Assembly (NCBI RefSeq): GCF_000003815.2 | Contig: NC_049979.1 | Span: forward strand, 12,562,766-12,626,765 | Reading direction: 5' to 3' | DNA: 64,000 bases | Source of the DNA: Branchiostoma floridae | Lineage: Eukaryota; Chordata; Leptocardii; Amphioxiformes; Branchiostomatidae | Shown: piece by piece, positions 21,031 through 38,324 of the stretch | Numbering within the stretch: the first letter of the stretch is position 1 | Layout: every line of letters starts with the position of its first letter | Notes under the pieces: generated by a model | The model's database searches: none | What the model was told of the DNA's origin: nothing | The model's input: the letters and a program-made list of their open reading frames with translations, nothing else | Made by a program: the position numbers and the translations under genes

Positions 21031-22490
21031 AGCATTCTCAAAGCAGAGGTTGGTGGGGGAAAACCTGGACCCTTTCCTTTCATCCGTTCTTTTTTTTCGA
21101 TCAGCATTCCCTGGGGGCCCCCAAGCCCTTTTTCGTAGAGAGTAATCGGCGGTTTTAATTCTACGTACTCCGTAGCGGGACCGCTCGAATTCAACGTAGA
21201 GCGTAATCGGTGCATTTTGCGTCGAGCGATATTGGTCCCTTTAATTTAACGTATTACGTAGAAGCTAACCGGATTTTACCGTAAAACGTAATTCATATGA
21301 ATTGTTCGTAAAGCATAATCAAAATTTCATTAAATTTAACTAGTCTACCGGCAAAGTTTACCCGTGAAAATGCATGAAATTGAGTTTCAAAGGGTCCGGA
21401 TTTCAAAATTTCGCCGGACCTTCCTTGCAATTGGCTCACCCCTTCGGCAGTAGATATGGTGAAAATATGTTGCGGGACCGTCGCCTCCCAACTAGTAGAA
21501 ATTTCTTAACCGAACTTAGCTTAGTAAACAAGCAAAATGTGTAGGAAATGGCATTTGAGAGGGTCAAGATTTCAAATTTTTCTCTGGGCGGACCTTGGCC
21601 TCTGTGCGACGGCTTGGGCCTCTGGCGCTCACGACTCTCCAGCGCTCGTCGCCCTCAAAAACTTCTCTCTGATAGAAATGTCATTACATTGAGCATATTG
21701 TCTGCCAGCAAAATTTGTCCCTCAAAATGCAGGAAATGGTGTTTCAGAGGGTACCAAATTTTAAAATTTTCCCGTACGTACCTTGCGACAGTTCATGCTT
21801 TCTGACTAGTTTGAGCACTCGAAATCTGAAAATGGTGTTTGGGGGCGTTGTCCTCAACAGCTTAAAGCTAAAACCATGTGAATTTCTAATAGAAATACCA
21901 TTCAACTTAGCTTAGTCTGTGAGCAAAATGCAGAAAATAGTATTTCAGAGGGTCAAGATTTCACAATATTCCCGGGGGAGCATGCCCCCGGACGCCTCTA
22001 GGATTGTCGCGCCTCCGCTTTCGATGCTACAAGTGCTGAAAATTACGTCACATAAGAAATTTGCTTTCACCGCCTCTGGCCAGCAAGACGGGCGCTTTTA
22101 TATCATCTAAGTAAAGTTTGAATCTTGTTGATGGAATTATAAGTTCACGTTGTTAGATCTCCTTTTCACGTGTTCTGCCGTCGGCGGAATTCAGCCAAAA
22201 GACGATAAAGATTTGCATAATGCATTTGGAAACTTCGTAATTTAGCGTAGAGCGTAATGAAGCGTCCATAATTTAGCGTATTATGTAGCCGGCCCTCCCG
22301 AATTTAGCGTAGAGCGTTGTCGGTACCCCCCCTTGGGGGCCCTCTTCCCTGACTAACCTCTGCCTCGGAAGTCAGAACGAAGTCTAAAAGGCTATGGGGG
22401 AGTATGGGGATGTTGGTGGGAATGCTGATTAAAAAAATGGATGAAAGGAAAAGTTTACGATTTCTCCCACCAACCTCTGCTCAGAGAGTA
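21031..22490. mobile_element. 1.46-kb inverted-repeat element with 10-bp target duplication
   Basis: The ends are imperfect inverted repeats of about 80 bp (left ..CTCAAAGCAGAGGTTGGTGG, right ..CCACCAACCTCTGCTCAGAG), related to the TACTCTCCAAGCAGAG family. ACATGTGCAG occurs exactly on both sides (21021-21030 and 22491-22500), a 10-bp target duplication of Mutator-like size. The interior carries sub-terminal GCGTAGAGCGTAAT-type repeats at both ends and about four diverged tandem units of 170-200 bp (21361-22010). It encodes no recognisable protein. It lies between the divergent WAP-VWC and LC3 genes. Confidence 0.75.
21361..22010 (+). repeat. Four diverged tandem units (about 170-200 bp) inside the element
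   Basis: Units begin near 21361, 21532, 21724 and 21926. Each carries AAAATGnAGGAAATGG followed by TTTCAGAGGGTCAAGATTTC-like sequence and a C/G-rich palindrome. The last has CCGGGGG (21972-21978) paired with CCCCCGG (21985-21991). Divergence between units is substantial. Confidence 0.6.
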
Positions 22491-22605
22491 ACATGTGCAG
22501 TACTTTATGCAAAGTGCTAAGTTCAGGACGACAAGAGCATATGTTCATGGTGTAAAAAGTTCCCTGAGTATGACCCTGCAATATCATTACACTTTTAACA
22601 GTATT

Positions 22606-22637
22606 AGAGTAGAGTAGAGTAGAGTAGAGTAGAGTAT
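22606..22637 (+). repeat. AGAGT pentanucleotide microsatellite
   Basis: About six tandem copies of AGAGT. No gene context; it lies in the spacer between the WAP-VWC and LC3 genes. Confidence 0.9.
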
Positions 22638-23040
22638 TCCGAATCTGCATCTTGGGAGCGACTATGTAGGCACCAGTCGTTGTACATAGAACATCATATT
22701 CAAAAGTTGTCCTGTACAAGACTCTTGCAGTAGCTTCTGAGTCCCCAGCCCTGCCAGTTAATATCTGACACTGAGACAAATTGGGGGACACACTCCAGCC
22801 ATTGTGTAGTATTCCTGATCCTTGCCAACTTGGTTCCTTACAGAAATCAGCTTTATCTGGAGCTCTTCACTTCAGCCTCTTCCAACATCTCACAAACTGA
22901 CAAAGTTGCTTACTTTTCAAGCAGATATTTGGATCCTCAGGCAAAATTTACTCTTATAACCTGTCAGATGAATCAATTAATCAAAGGAGCTAGGTCATTC
23001 ACTCATTCCTGATGCTAGAAATCCCAAACCCAGCTGTTAC

Positions 23041-23110
23041 AATGAATGAATGAATAAATGAATGAACTTTATTGTTCCACAGTTGTACATGGTACAATGT
23101 ATAGAAAAGC
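23041..23110 (-). mobile_element. Truncated LINE or SINE 3' tail (ATTC)n, minus strand
   Basis: On the minus strand the sequence reads GTGGAACAATAAAGTTCATTC followed by repeated ATTC. This is the usual look of a CR1/L2-type retroelement 3' terminus with simple-repeat tail. The upstream part is not recognisable as reverse transcriptase. Confidence 0.5.
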
Positions 23111-24518
23111 AATCTGAATCTACCTAACAATACCAAGGACGTTATATGTCCTTGACAATACTAGTCTGTTCTAAAACTTTTGTAAGGGTGTACAGTACAA
23201 CAGGCTTTTTCAGTTTGATAAATGCAGGATATTTCGATTTCCCAAAATCACAGGGATAGCTGTCTTATTTGTTCGTAGTGAGGCAACCAAATTTTGAATA
23301 ATGATTGCCTTTAGCCTAGTACATACAAAATGTACTAGTAGGATGTTCTTCTGAATTCAACATAAAGAGTATTTGTGACCCCCTTGCAGACCCTCTTTTG
23401 CAAAGTCCATCAAATATACAAACTGGTAACACCACGCAACAAAAGTGCATCAAAATTTTGCTATTTCTGTAACTGTAAACAATGTTTAATAGTGTCCGGC
23501 CTAACACAGCAAAAAAATGACAAAATAGAAAGCCCCAAAAAACGACTAAAAAACGTTGAAAAAACAGCCGGAGCCTAACCTCTGCTTGGAGAGTACCTTG
23601 ACAGTACCTACAGCTGTACAAATTCATATATATGAGATCATATGATAAGACCAAGACCGAATGTGTCTATGATATGATACTGTTTATGATATGACACAGC
23701 TGTACTCAAAACTGAGTAAACTTCCATCATACGAGACAATCAACACGCTGTTATATCGTAGCAGCGCAGACGAGACAGTGATGAACAGGATCCTTTGTTT
23801 CTGCGACTTGAATCTCGGCCAAGCAGGACCAAACTGTTGACTTTACAGTTTTGTAGGACTGGGTTTAGCCTGGGTAGCGTTACCTTTGAAAACACGATTT
23901 ACAACAAACTTACATGATGTCCTCAGCGCAACCATTGGCGGAAGGTCTACTTTTGACGTTTGCGTTGCTTCCACTTTCCCTCCAAACCTCACATTCCCGT
24001 ACTCTCTCAGCTTCGATTTCCAGCTTTTCTCAGCTGGATAACTTCACAGTTTGACAGCTGATCAATGTTATGGTCGTACCATTTATTAGAGGGGAAAAGG
24101 AAATAATCGTTTCCGTAAATAGTGAAATAGAACTGAAATAAGTCTTTAAATCAGTACAATAGTTTTTATAATTATGATTGAAATCCATACGGTTTTATTT
24201 TACAGGCTTGAATTGCTATTTTTAATGTTTACGTAGTTGATAGTTACAAATCATTCCCCCTATTTATATTGGTATCTACTAAGGTCTCAAATTTCAGAAA
24301 ATTTCCCGCGACCAGAGAAAAACGAGACATGAACGAGATTTCGCGAGACTACAGCCGACCAATCTGGTACGAGTATAGTTTGATGACGTAATGTTCGGGC
24401 CCGTCCAGCCGTGCCGTAAACAAGTTGAGGACGGACAGGGACACGCCAACTCAACAGCGGGTTTCCAGATAAAATTCACCACTTTCTTATCTGTTTTTAC
24501 AAATAACAGGGTTCCACA
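23111..24518 (+). promoter_or_regulatory. Spacer and candidate LC3 promoter
   Basis: No gene seen in the left part. One terminus of the TACTCTCCAAGCAGAG family (AACCTCTGCTTGGAGAGTA) lies near 23577-23595. Close to the LC3 start are TTTCGCGAGAC (about 24339-24349), one base off the TCTCGCGAGA core-promoter motif, and TGACGTAA (about 24384), a CRE-like site. There is no TATA box. The motif assignments are inference. Confidence 0.4.
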
Positions 24519-29742
<5,224 letters not shown>

Positions 29743-29947
29743 AGACACAACCTGCCAAAAGAAAAACTGTGCAGCTATGTTCAGAATATTCTAAAAATGT
29801 CTTCTCTTCAAAGCACTCCCTGCATTTTTGTAAACAAAGTATATCATTACAACAATGAGTATCTGTAGTATTCTTCTCTACTGTGCAAGGAGATAGTAGG
29901 GTCTTTCTTATAGTTATAGTAACTTCTTTTGTTGTGTGTAAACCATT

Positions 29948-30078
29948 NNNNNNNNNNNNNNNNNNNNNNNNNNNNNNNNNNNNNNNNNNNNNNNNNNNNN
30001 NNNNNNNNNNNNNNNNNNNNNNNNNNNNNNNNNNNNNNNNNNNNNNNNNNNNNNNNNNNNNNNNNNNNNNNNNNNNNN
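29948..30078. other. Assembly gap (131 N)
   Basis: Unsequenced bases in the LC3 3' flank. Confidence 0.99.
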
Positions 30079-30738
30079 AAACTTTGACCATCTCTTTGCT
30101 GAAATTTGCTGCCAATACTGTACAAGCAAACCTTCCAACCAAAAGCCTAAAAATGTTGTAGTGCCAGTGCAGCTGGCCTTTCTTGGACCAACCTCAGCAT
30201 ATAGTTTTGTCCACCATCTCGGAAGTGCCAAACAAAAGAGTTGTTGTTTAAGGTACTTGGAACAAGAACCGTGTCACAATGTGTGCTTGTTGCCTGCCTG
30301 CGAAGTTCTTGTTCACTCAAAGGCAACTTAAGAAAAGGTATAAAACAGATGAATTCTGTATGATGTGCTCTACTTAATGCGAAAATAGCCAAACTGGAGG
30401 AATAGTATATGAATAGAGTTGGTGATTTGGTGGATCCAATAGTTGAATGTTTCTTTCCACAATCAGTACCAAGCAGATTGATTTAGAAGATGTACTAATC
30501 AGAATTATGTCTGATAATGATATTATGATTCTCTAGTGTCAGCAGACAAGAAGACTACTTCAATCTGTAATAACTCATGCTGCTGTATTTTATCTCTCTT
30601 GAAATGATGAGATAGTGTAGTTAAAAGTAGAAATTTGCTTGGTGTCTCGTATTCAATGAAATTAAGGTGTCATCTTTCAGCATGTACATAGAAAGTATCC
30701 TCTTGATTAAGTGAGGCAATGTTGTTTCTGGTCTTTTG

Positions 30739-30852
30739 TAGCCTGGGTACTATCTTTCGTAGTTACTAGTACTACTGGATCTCCCTTTCCATGGTGTTAG
30801 CGAGCAAAAGGGGGAGATTCAGCAGTAACTTTGGGGGATGGTACCCAGGCTA
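30739..30852. mobile_element. Short MITE with TAGCCTGGGTAC inverted termini
   Basis: It begins TAGCCTGGGTAC and ends GTACCCAGGCTA, a perfect 12-bp inverted repeat, extended imperfectly inward (TATC / GATG). Total length 114 bp. No clear target duplication. It can fold into a hairpin. Confidence 0.65.
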
Positions 30853-31059
30853 GGGCTTTGGAGGTTATATCCTTAGGAAGATCTACATGTACTTTCATAT
30901 GATACTGATATTCAGTGCCTTTTGTGCATCAGATTATATAAAAGAGGAATAAACTTTGTAAGAAAAGGTGTAAACCACCTTGTCAATGTGTCACTTTTTT
31001 TGTCAGAATATTTAAAGCAACAATTTTCAGTGAGTTAACACATCAACTGCAAGACTCAA

Positions 31060-31300
31060 GGTGGCGAGTTGGTCTCATGGTTAGGGTTGTTGGCTTGCAA
31101 TCTGATGGTTCTGGGTTCGAATCCCAGGCAGACCCAGACATTGCGCTGCTGGGAAAGGAAGTTACACCAACAGTAGCTCCTACAACAATAGATGCCTATT
31201 AGTAGTAATAGTAGTAATAGTAGAGACATATGGTGTCATACAACATCATTGGGGTCATACCGCCCCATGCAGGGGGGTGGAGGGTGGAATACCCTTTCGT
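31060..31300 (+). mobile_element. tRNA-derived SINE
   Basis: The segment GAGTTGGTCTCATGGTTAGGG (box A region) and GGGTTCGAATCCCAGG (box B) are spaced as in a tRNA, but a cloverleaf does not close. A non-tRNA body with a TAGTAGTAATAG tract follows. The 3' boundary is approximate. Confidence 0.65.
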
Positions 31301-32707
31301 TTAGCTGAATACAAGACTGTCAATGTCTGTCCGGGTGATGTAAATCACTGTGTGGCTGATACCTAATATATACATACAGATGCCTAAGCTTGACTGTAAA
31401 TGCAAGACAGAGGTCCCTTGCTTGAAGAGAGGCACACAGCATAAGTTGAAGCCAAGACTTTTAAAAAGGGTCCTTCCTGGTGTGATTTATCTACATATCT
31501 TTACCCCCAGATGACCCCGCGAGGGGCAAAGTAGGGGGGGGGGGGGGAGCTGAGGATTCCTTGTGTGACTGGATCAAACCTTACAGTCCCATGCCATGGT
31601 ATGCACCTTGTAGCCACTGAACAAAACAGGTGCATTACCCACCTAAGTTTACTCAGCTTTAGACTTACGAGGTCAGGAGGACAACTGTATCAATTTATAT
31701 GACGCTTAGAAAGTCAATGTTTAAACCGTGTAAAACTGCCTTCGGACGGAAAACTTAGGACTACAAGTGTGTTTGACACACTTGTGGAATAGCACTGTTT
31801 AAACCATATAAAACTGCCTTAGGATGGGAAACCGTTAGTGGCTCGATCCTGTGCTGATTTTTTTGGGGGCACAATAAATCAAGGGGTCCATTTGTGTCAT
31901 GTTTGTGCGTTCATTTTAAATGCTGAAAGTACAAAATACGTAATAGAGCTAGTATGGTAAAGTAAATGTTGATATCGTACCAATTGTCTCAACCATAATA
32001 TTTCCTATTTAACTGCTCTAAAAATCGCATTAGGTGCCTTTAAGTGTGCTATTGACTCTCTCTAGACTAACGTTAGTTTTCCAGTTTTAACAGCGTTCTT
32101 TTTAGTATAACGTTGGGAGGTATAGCTTGTCGCTATTCAATGTACCAGTCTAAAGGATTTAGGTACTCTCTGGGTTCAAATCTCCTTGATTAATTGATAA
32201 TTCCCCACTGGAGTAACCGCATCTTAGGATTATAGGAACCAGCGGCAGTTTAGCTAACAAGAAGGGCTGTTGTGAGAACTGGACTGATATATTGACAAAC
32301 AACAAACTAAGAACGTCCTGCAAGTTCAAACATACCTATTTGATTTCAGAGAGCCATGGATAAATATCTAGACAAACTCCATACGTAGGCCTGAGTTGAA
32401 ATCTTCTACCAATATTCTACACGATATAAACATAAGAGTCAGCCAGCTACGCTCTGTTATGACCTCTGTGACCTCTCTGGTACGACCCGGAAGTATATTA
32501 GAATATTGGTAGCACGGAAACCAGTGCGAAGTCGACGCCGAGATGAGGCAAAAGGTTACTGTTTGAAAGCCAAATTTAACTCTTCAAATCTCATCTTGAA
32601 ATAATATTTGAATCTTCACGTGTGCTGTGGGAGATAGAACAACTTGGAAGGATTACGTAGTCACCTTTGACAGCCTGATTTGGCATACCGCGTTTTTTTC
32701 CGTGACC
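31301..32707 (+). promoter_or_regulatory. Spacer and ILVBL upstream region with ETS site
   Basis: No gene seen. A G run (about 31533-31548) follows CCCCGCGAGGGG. Near the ILVBL start, ACCCGGAAGT (CCGGAAGT at 32487-32494) is a good ETS/GABP site about 215 bases before the ATG, in a locally CpG-containing stretch. Promoter call is inference. Confidence 0.4.
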
Positions 32708-35700
32708 ATGTCTTATGCCTCATGTTTGCTGTCCTGTCTTCTCGAAAATCCGATCCTCTTGTTGACTGGAATCATCGTCGTGGCCATAACTGTTTTGCTG
32801 GAATGGTTTGGACTCGTCTACCAGCTTTTTCATAAGGTAACGTTAGAATTATATTTCCTGCTGTATCACTATGTAACGTTACCGGCTCTAATGCAAGGTT
32901 CCTCGTCGCTGCATGGACCAGTCGACAGTCTAGTTCACGCTCCGGTCGACGACCTTTGATCGTTCCCAATCCCACCACGCTGAACGCTAACCTTGTTACA
33001 GGCAACCATGCAACATGCTCAAGAAAATTACAATATTATACTAGTAGTTCGTAGTGTATTATTGGTACCTCTACCAGCACCTTTTCCTGATCGTTTGGAC
33101 AATCACATAGACCTATCTTATTCTGTACCGCGATATTAAACCACAAGCCACAGACGGCTCCCGCTTATACCGTTATAGCTACCGATTTAGCGTAAACCAA
33201 CATGCAACAGTCACCTGTGGCAAGATAACTGCTCTCCAAGCAGAGGTTGAGTCGGGTAGAAGTAAGAGGAGCGCCTGTGTAATTTTTCCGACTACTACTA
33301 TATCTACCCGACTCAACCTTTGCTTGGAGAGTACTAATGTTAACGTTATAACTTATAGCTATTGGTTATTGCGAAAATAGTACTAGTAGTCTGAAAAATT
33401 ACATGGGCGCTCCTATTAGTAAGAGGAGCGCCTGTGTGATTTTTCCGACTACTACTAACGTTATATCTACGGAACTCAACCTCTGCTTGGAGAGTATAGC
33501 TACAGATGACTAACATTTAAGGGTAGCTGTACCGGTACAAAACCATTTTTTTCTTATTCAAGTTATTGCACGACCGGTCCAAAAAAAACTGACCTGAAAA
33601 AAGTCACTGGACCCGCTGTTAGACCGATTAGAAAATGTGAACAGAGTATACCGGCAATACGGCGGCAGACGTTCACATGTTTTTAGGTTTATTGTTCCAA
33701 GAAAATAACAAGAGCGACGTAGAGGAGAGTTGGTAGTCAATTTTCTACAGTCAAACGTGGACTATCTTAACAGAGTTAATACAGTATGCCTAAACACCGC
33801 AAACGAGCGCAAACGGGTCTATTATGCAGTATTCATGGGACAATGGCCTTGTTTGACGCTCTAAATACACTATAAGCACATTGTCTGTGCGATATTTAAT
33901 AAAAAACACGGCAAATTATAAGTATAACCCCTTTTTTTAATAGTTATTCCGCTTGTTTCAAGTTCGAAGGGATTTCTGGCCGCCATCTTGGATCTTCCGT
34001 GTTAGGGATCTGGATGGGAAAATTGCACTTTGGCACTATCTTTTGAGTCAAAAGTGAATGAGATTATCTTCAAAATTAGGGAGATGAAGAGCGATAGCTC
34101 TGATGACGTAGCCGTGGTTTTTGACAGACATTTTTTAGCTAGGGTTATGGGTTGCGAGACCGAGCGCGAAGCGCGAGTGTCGAGTCAACCCTAACCCTAG
34201 CTAAAAAATGTCAAAAATCCGCAGCGACATGCCCGGCTCCAGCCCCCCGTGAAAGCGAGTGTTAGCCGTACGCGTATACGAGTGATGGGCATTGGAATCA
34301 TGCCACCGTGGATTTTTGACATGTTTTAGCTGTCAAAAGCGCCTGCGCCAAGCCATGAAGGTATTTTCTAAGTAAATAAGGTACCGACAATTTCCCCATC
34401 TAGACCCCTTACACGGATGATCCAAGATGGCGGCCAGAAATCCCTTCGAACTTGAAACAAGTGGAATAACTAAAAAAAAACTGGTAAAAACTTATAATTT
34501 GCCGGGCTTTTTAATCCATCATTGCACAGACAGTGTATTTAGAGCGTCAAACAAGGCCATTGTCTCATGAATACTGCATAATAGACCCGTTTGCGCTCGT
34601 TTGCGCTCGTTTGCGGTGTTTAGGCAGACCCGTAGTTAACGTTGTTTACGTGAAGATAGTATACTCCACGAAACAGATTCCTTTGCAGCGAAACGGGTCA
34701 TTCTTTTGAGTATTGCCCATTCACAAACAATGACATATTACCTAGACTAGAATTCCTATCATACCTAGAATTCCTATAATTCCTAGATAATAATTACTCA
34801 TAATTTGGGTACCTACTGGCTGGCAAAATACAAATGGTGATTATAAATGTAGTGACCTTCAAGCATGGTTTGCCATTGTTGTTAGCAAGGTACAATTTCT
34901 GCTAAATCTGTTGTTTCACTAATAGATATAGAAGAGTTAAACTTAAAAAAAAATTAAAATGTTACAGGTGGAAAGAAACACAAGCCGTCATGGAGGAGAA
35001 CTTGTGGCCAGTGTCCTCCAGAAACATGGGGTGCAGTACCTGTTTACATTAACAGGGGGACACATTTCTCCAATCCTTGTGGCCTGCGAAAAGGTTGGCA
35101 TTAGGGTGGTGGATACCAGGCATGAGGTTACAGCTGTATTTGCGGCTGATGCTGTGGCCAGGTTGTCGGGTAAGATTTGCTGTGTGTGTGTGTGCGTGTC
35201 TTTGTTACGTCACTGTAGATTTTTGTATTCCCCTTTCAGGTATATGTGAGTAATAATCAATCTGTCCATTCAAGAAGACAATAATAGTAAAATATAATAA
35301 TTATACATTACATTCATATAGTAAATTTTCTTCACTTCTTATTTCTGTGACTTCTTCTAAGCAATGTCATTTCATCACCATTTCATGAAAGCTATATTTT
35401 ATCATCACTGTTATGCATGGGGACCAATGATGATGATATGCATAGAGTTGTTCATTTCATTTGTGGAATGTTTCCTATCTGTAGGTACAGTGGGAGTAGC
35501 AGCAGTTACGGCAGGTCCTGGCCTGACCAACACAATCACAGCTGTCAAGAACGCCCAGATGGCAGAATCTCCTCTCCTGCTGATGGGGGGAGCTGCTGCA
35601 ACCTTGTTGAAGGTGAACTTCGAGGCTTTACATCTTTTCTTGGATGTACTGCATGTATTGTCACAGGTGGTTGAGGTTGTTTTACATGCTGTTTGTGTTA

Positions 35701-38324
35701 TGTCTTTGCTGTACAGGGCCGTGGTGCCTTGCAGGACATAGACCAGATGTGCCTCTTCAAGCCTCTGTGCAAGTTTGTTGCCACTGTCTCCACAGTGAGG
35801 GAAATTGTGCCCACAGTAAGAAAGGCTCTGGCCATTGCCCAGTCTGGAACTCCAGGTCAGGCTTAAGTTACTGGTATATGGTTTGATAGTTTGCTCATTG
35901 TTGTGTTGTCAACTTCCAATGTCACACATCAGTTAAAATTTAGTAGTTTACCTTGATCGAAATACAATTTAACCACATTAAAGTTTGATATTCAAGTGTT
36001 TGATGCTATTGCTCTCCCTTCTCAGTGATTTTTTTCACAAATGAGCCATGGTGCCAACTGAATAAAACAGGTCCTTTCAAGTCAGGTATATAATATAATC
36101 TTGTGCTTATTTTCTAGGCCCAGTGTTTGTGGAGTTTCCAATCGACACCCTGTACCCATACTCGATGGTTGAGAAGGAGATTGGCATGAAGAGTACTTCA
36201 AAGTCTTTGGGGCAAAAGATTGTCAACTGGTATGCTCAGCAATTTTTTTTGGCTCACTAAGTTACTGTCATATTGTTATTAATACCATTGAAAGTATCAT
36301 TTCATGGCTGTGCAGTGTGTCTGTGCAGCTCATCCTCAGTTGGTATATGACATTGCCTTAACACACATCTGACCTGTGTCATTCATATTAACACTATTTT
36401 TCTATCCTTATCTACTGTGAGGATACCAAAATCCTGTTTATTTTCTAAACTGGATCATCCACTATTTTTCAACCTTCACAGGTATTTACAAAACCACTTG
36501 AACAACTTGTTTGCTGGTGCTTGGGAGGAGAGGGACTTAACTCCATTGCCAGTCAATATTCCACAAGCATCCTCTTCACAGGTATTGGCTATAAACAGAT
36601 TTATGTACCTTTTGGCTGAAACTGTTTGCATGCAAGTTAGGCATGTTTGTGGATCTGTTCACAATTCAGAAATGTACTTTCAGATCCAAAGCTGTGTGGA
36701 ACTGATTACCAGGGCCAAGAAACCCCTGATCCTCCTGGGCAGCCAGGCTACCCTTCCCCCCACCCCTGTGGAAGACATCAGGGAGGCCTTGGAAACCATG
36801 GGTATCCCATGCTTCCTTGGGGGTATGGCAAGGGGTATGCTGGGAAGGAACAACCCTCTTCATATCAGGCAGAAAAGGAGGGATGCCTTGAAGGAAGCTG
36901 ATGTGGTTATCCTGGCAGGTAAGAAAGAATAGTGAATTATGTCAGTGGATAATGTCAGTGCATGTAATGAGAGATGGAGTGTATCTTTAAGAGTTACCAG
37001 GAAGAATTCAAAGATACGATTGTTTTTAAACAGGCACAGTTTGTGACTTCCGCCTTTCCTATGGCCGGGTGTTGAAGGGCAGCTCCAAGATCATTGCAGT
37101 GAACCGTGACAAGAGCCAGCTGTACAAGAACTCAGACATGTTCTGGAAGCCAACCATTGCCATTCTGGGGGATCCTGGCAGCCTGCTGCTGGCTCTAAGC
37201 CAGGGGCTGAAGGGGTTCAGCTGTGATAAGAGCTGGCCACAGATGCTGAAGGAAAGAGATGTGGAGAAGGAGAAGGACAACAGGTAGGCAGCGTTAGTCT
37301 CAGGGAAAGTATGATCTGTGTAGTGCAAACTCTCACTGTACATAGGGTCCTAGGGAGGCTCTGTCAATATGGTGGGGATTCCTACATCTAAAACTGCTTC
37401 AAAAGAAAATACTGTTGAAATGCAAGTAGAAGTCTGAGGCAAATAGTCAGCAAATAGGCACCAGATCTATGATTTTGGACTTAGGTAATGCCTATTGGGT
37501 CATGCAATATATGTACTATCTAAAAGGAAGTTAGTGCTTAATCAGTTTTAAATTATGAAATTATGCCCATTATGAAACTTTTTCCAGCAAAATGGCCGAG
37601 CAGATCACAGACCTACACCTGAACCCACTGAAGGTGCTGCACTGCTTGGAGGAACAGATTGACGACAACAGCATCTTAGTTGCAGATGGTGGAGACTTTG
37701 TGGGAAGTGCTGCATACATTGTTCGCCCCCGTGGTCCATTGAAATGGCTTGATCCTGGGGCTTTTGGCACCCTTGGCGTTGGAGGAGGGTTTGCTCTGGG
37801 TGCAAAACTCTGCAGGCCTGATTCAGAGGTACGTGCTTAACTACATTTTTGTCAGTGTTACAGAAAATCATCTCTAAAATTGAAAGTCTTTGGCAATTGA
37901 GACTTTGCATATGAGATTTGCTGGTGATGTATATTGCCCTAATGATGTAACCATTCTTCCCTCTCAGGTGTGGATCATCTATGGAGATGGTTCTCTTGGC
38001 TACAGTGTGGCAGAGTTTGACACATTCAGCCGCCATGACTTGCCTGTCATTGCTGTGGTGGGTAATGATGCCTGTTGGACACAGATAGCGAGGGAGCAGG
38101 TTCCCATATTTGGAAGCAACGTGGCATGTGGCCTGGAGTTCTGTGACTACCAGCGGGTGGCTGAGGGATATGGAGGCAGGGGCTTCCGGATGGACCGGAC
38201 CAATGAGGACAAGATGGAGGAAATCTTCAAGCAGGCCAAACAAATTGCTAGGGATGGACACCCTGTGCTGCTGAATGTGCTGATTGGGAAAACCAAATTC
38301 AGAGAAGGCTCCATATCTGTGTAA
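32708..38324 (+). CDS. ILVBL: 2-hydroxyacyl-CoA lyase 2 / ILVBL, TPP-dependent ER enzyme
   Basis: HACL2 cleaves 2-hydroxyacyl-CoA to formyl-CoA and a shortened aldehyde in the ER, in fatty-acid alpha-oxidation. Exons: 32708-32836, 34968-35169, 35485-35612, 35717-35855, 36118-36229, 36482-36581, 36684-36918, 37034-37283, 37588-37828, 37968-38324. Phases are compatible and give 630 codons plus stop, close to human (632). Residues about 14-36 are one membrane segment, followed by [11 protein letters not shown]. The catalytic glutamate is Glu96 in [27 protein letters not shown] and VVILAG mark the Pyr and central domains. Asp519 (GDG) and Asn545 (VGNDA) form the TPP/metal motif. Residue 548 after NDA is Cys where human has Gly. 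The single-TM N-terminus separates it from peroxisomal HACL1. Confidence 0.95.
33231..33332. mobile_element. Palindromic MITE, CTCTCCAAGCAGAGGTTGAG termini
   Basis: CTCTCCAAGCAGAGGTTGAG and its inverse (CTCAACCTTTGCTTGGAGAG) bound a 102-bp element whose arms extend inward through CGGGTAGA / TCTACCCG. It has the same termini as the elements at 12783 and 21031. No clear target duplication. ILVBL intron 1. Confidence 0.7.
33376..33500. mobile_element. Related hairpin element next to the 33231 copy
   Basis: TAGTAGTCTGAAAAATTACA pairs with GATTTTTCCGACTACTACTA around GGGCGCTCCT / AGGAGCGCC. The right end, AACCTCTGCTTGGAGAGTA, is that of the 33231 element. The left terminus is missing or diverged. 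Confidence 0.6.
33787..34626. mobile_element. 840-bp foldback element in ILVBL intron 1
   Basis: It begins TGCCTAAACACCGCAAACG and ends with its inverse (CGTTTGCGGTGTTTAGGCA). Arms of about 240 bp (about 33787-34030 and 34380-34626) match closely, including GGCCGCCATCTTGGATC / GATCCAAGATGGCGGCC. A second inverted repeat sits inside: TTTTTTAGCTAGGGTT (34131-34146) against AACCCTAGCTAAAAAA (34193-34208). No target duplication is evident. Superfamily unknown. Confidence 0.75.
34808..34831 (+). repeat. GTACCTACTGGCTGGCAAAATAC repeat
   Basis: It resembles the ATACCTACTGGCTGAAAATAC half of the hairpin at 5381-5411, again in AT-rich DNA. Likely a fragment of the same repeat. Confidence 0.4.

Larger units (their letters stand above)
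29743..30970 (+). other. Probable LC3 3'UTR with a gap and a MITE
   Basis: An AATAAA at 30948-30953 is a plausible end of the transcript. The stretch includes an assembly gap and an inverted-repeat element at 30739-30852. If the polyadenylation guess is right, the element is transcribed. Confidence 0.45.

Noticed and set aside
31060-31135. Functional tRNA gene
   Set aside because: Box A and B are present, but a cloverleaf does not close and the sequence runs into a SINE body.
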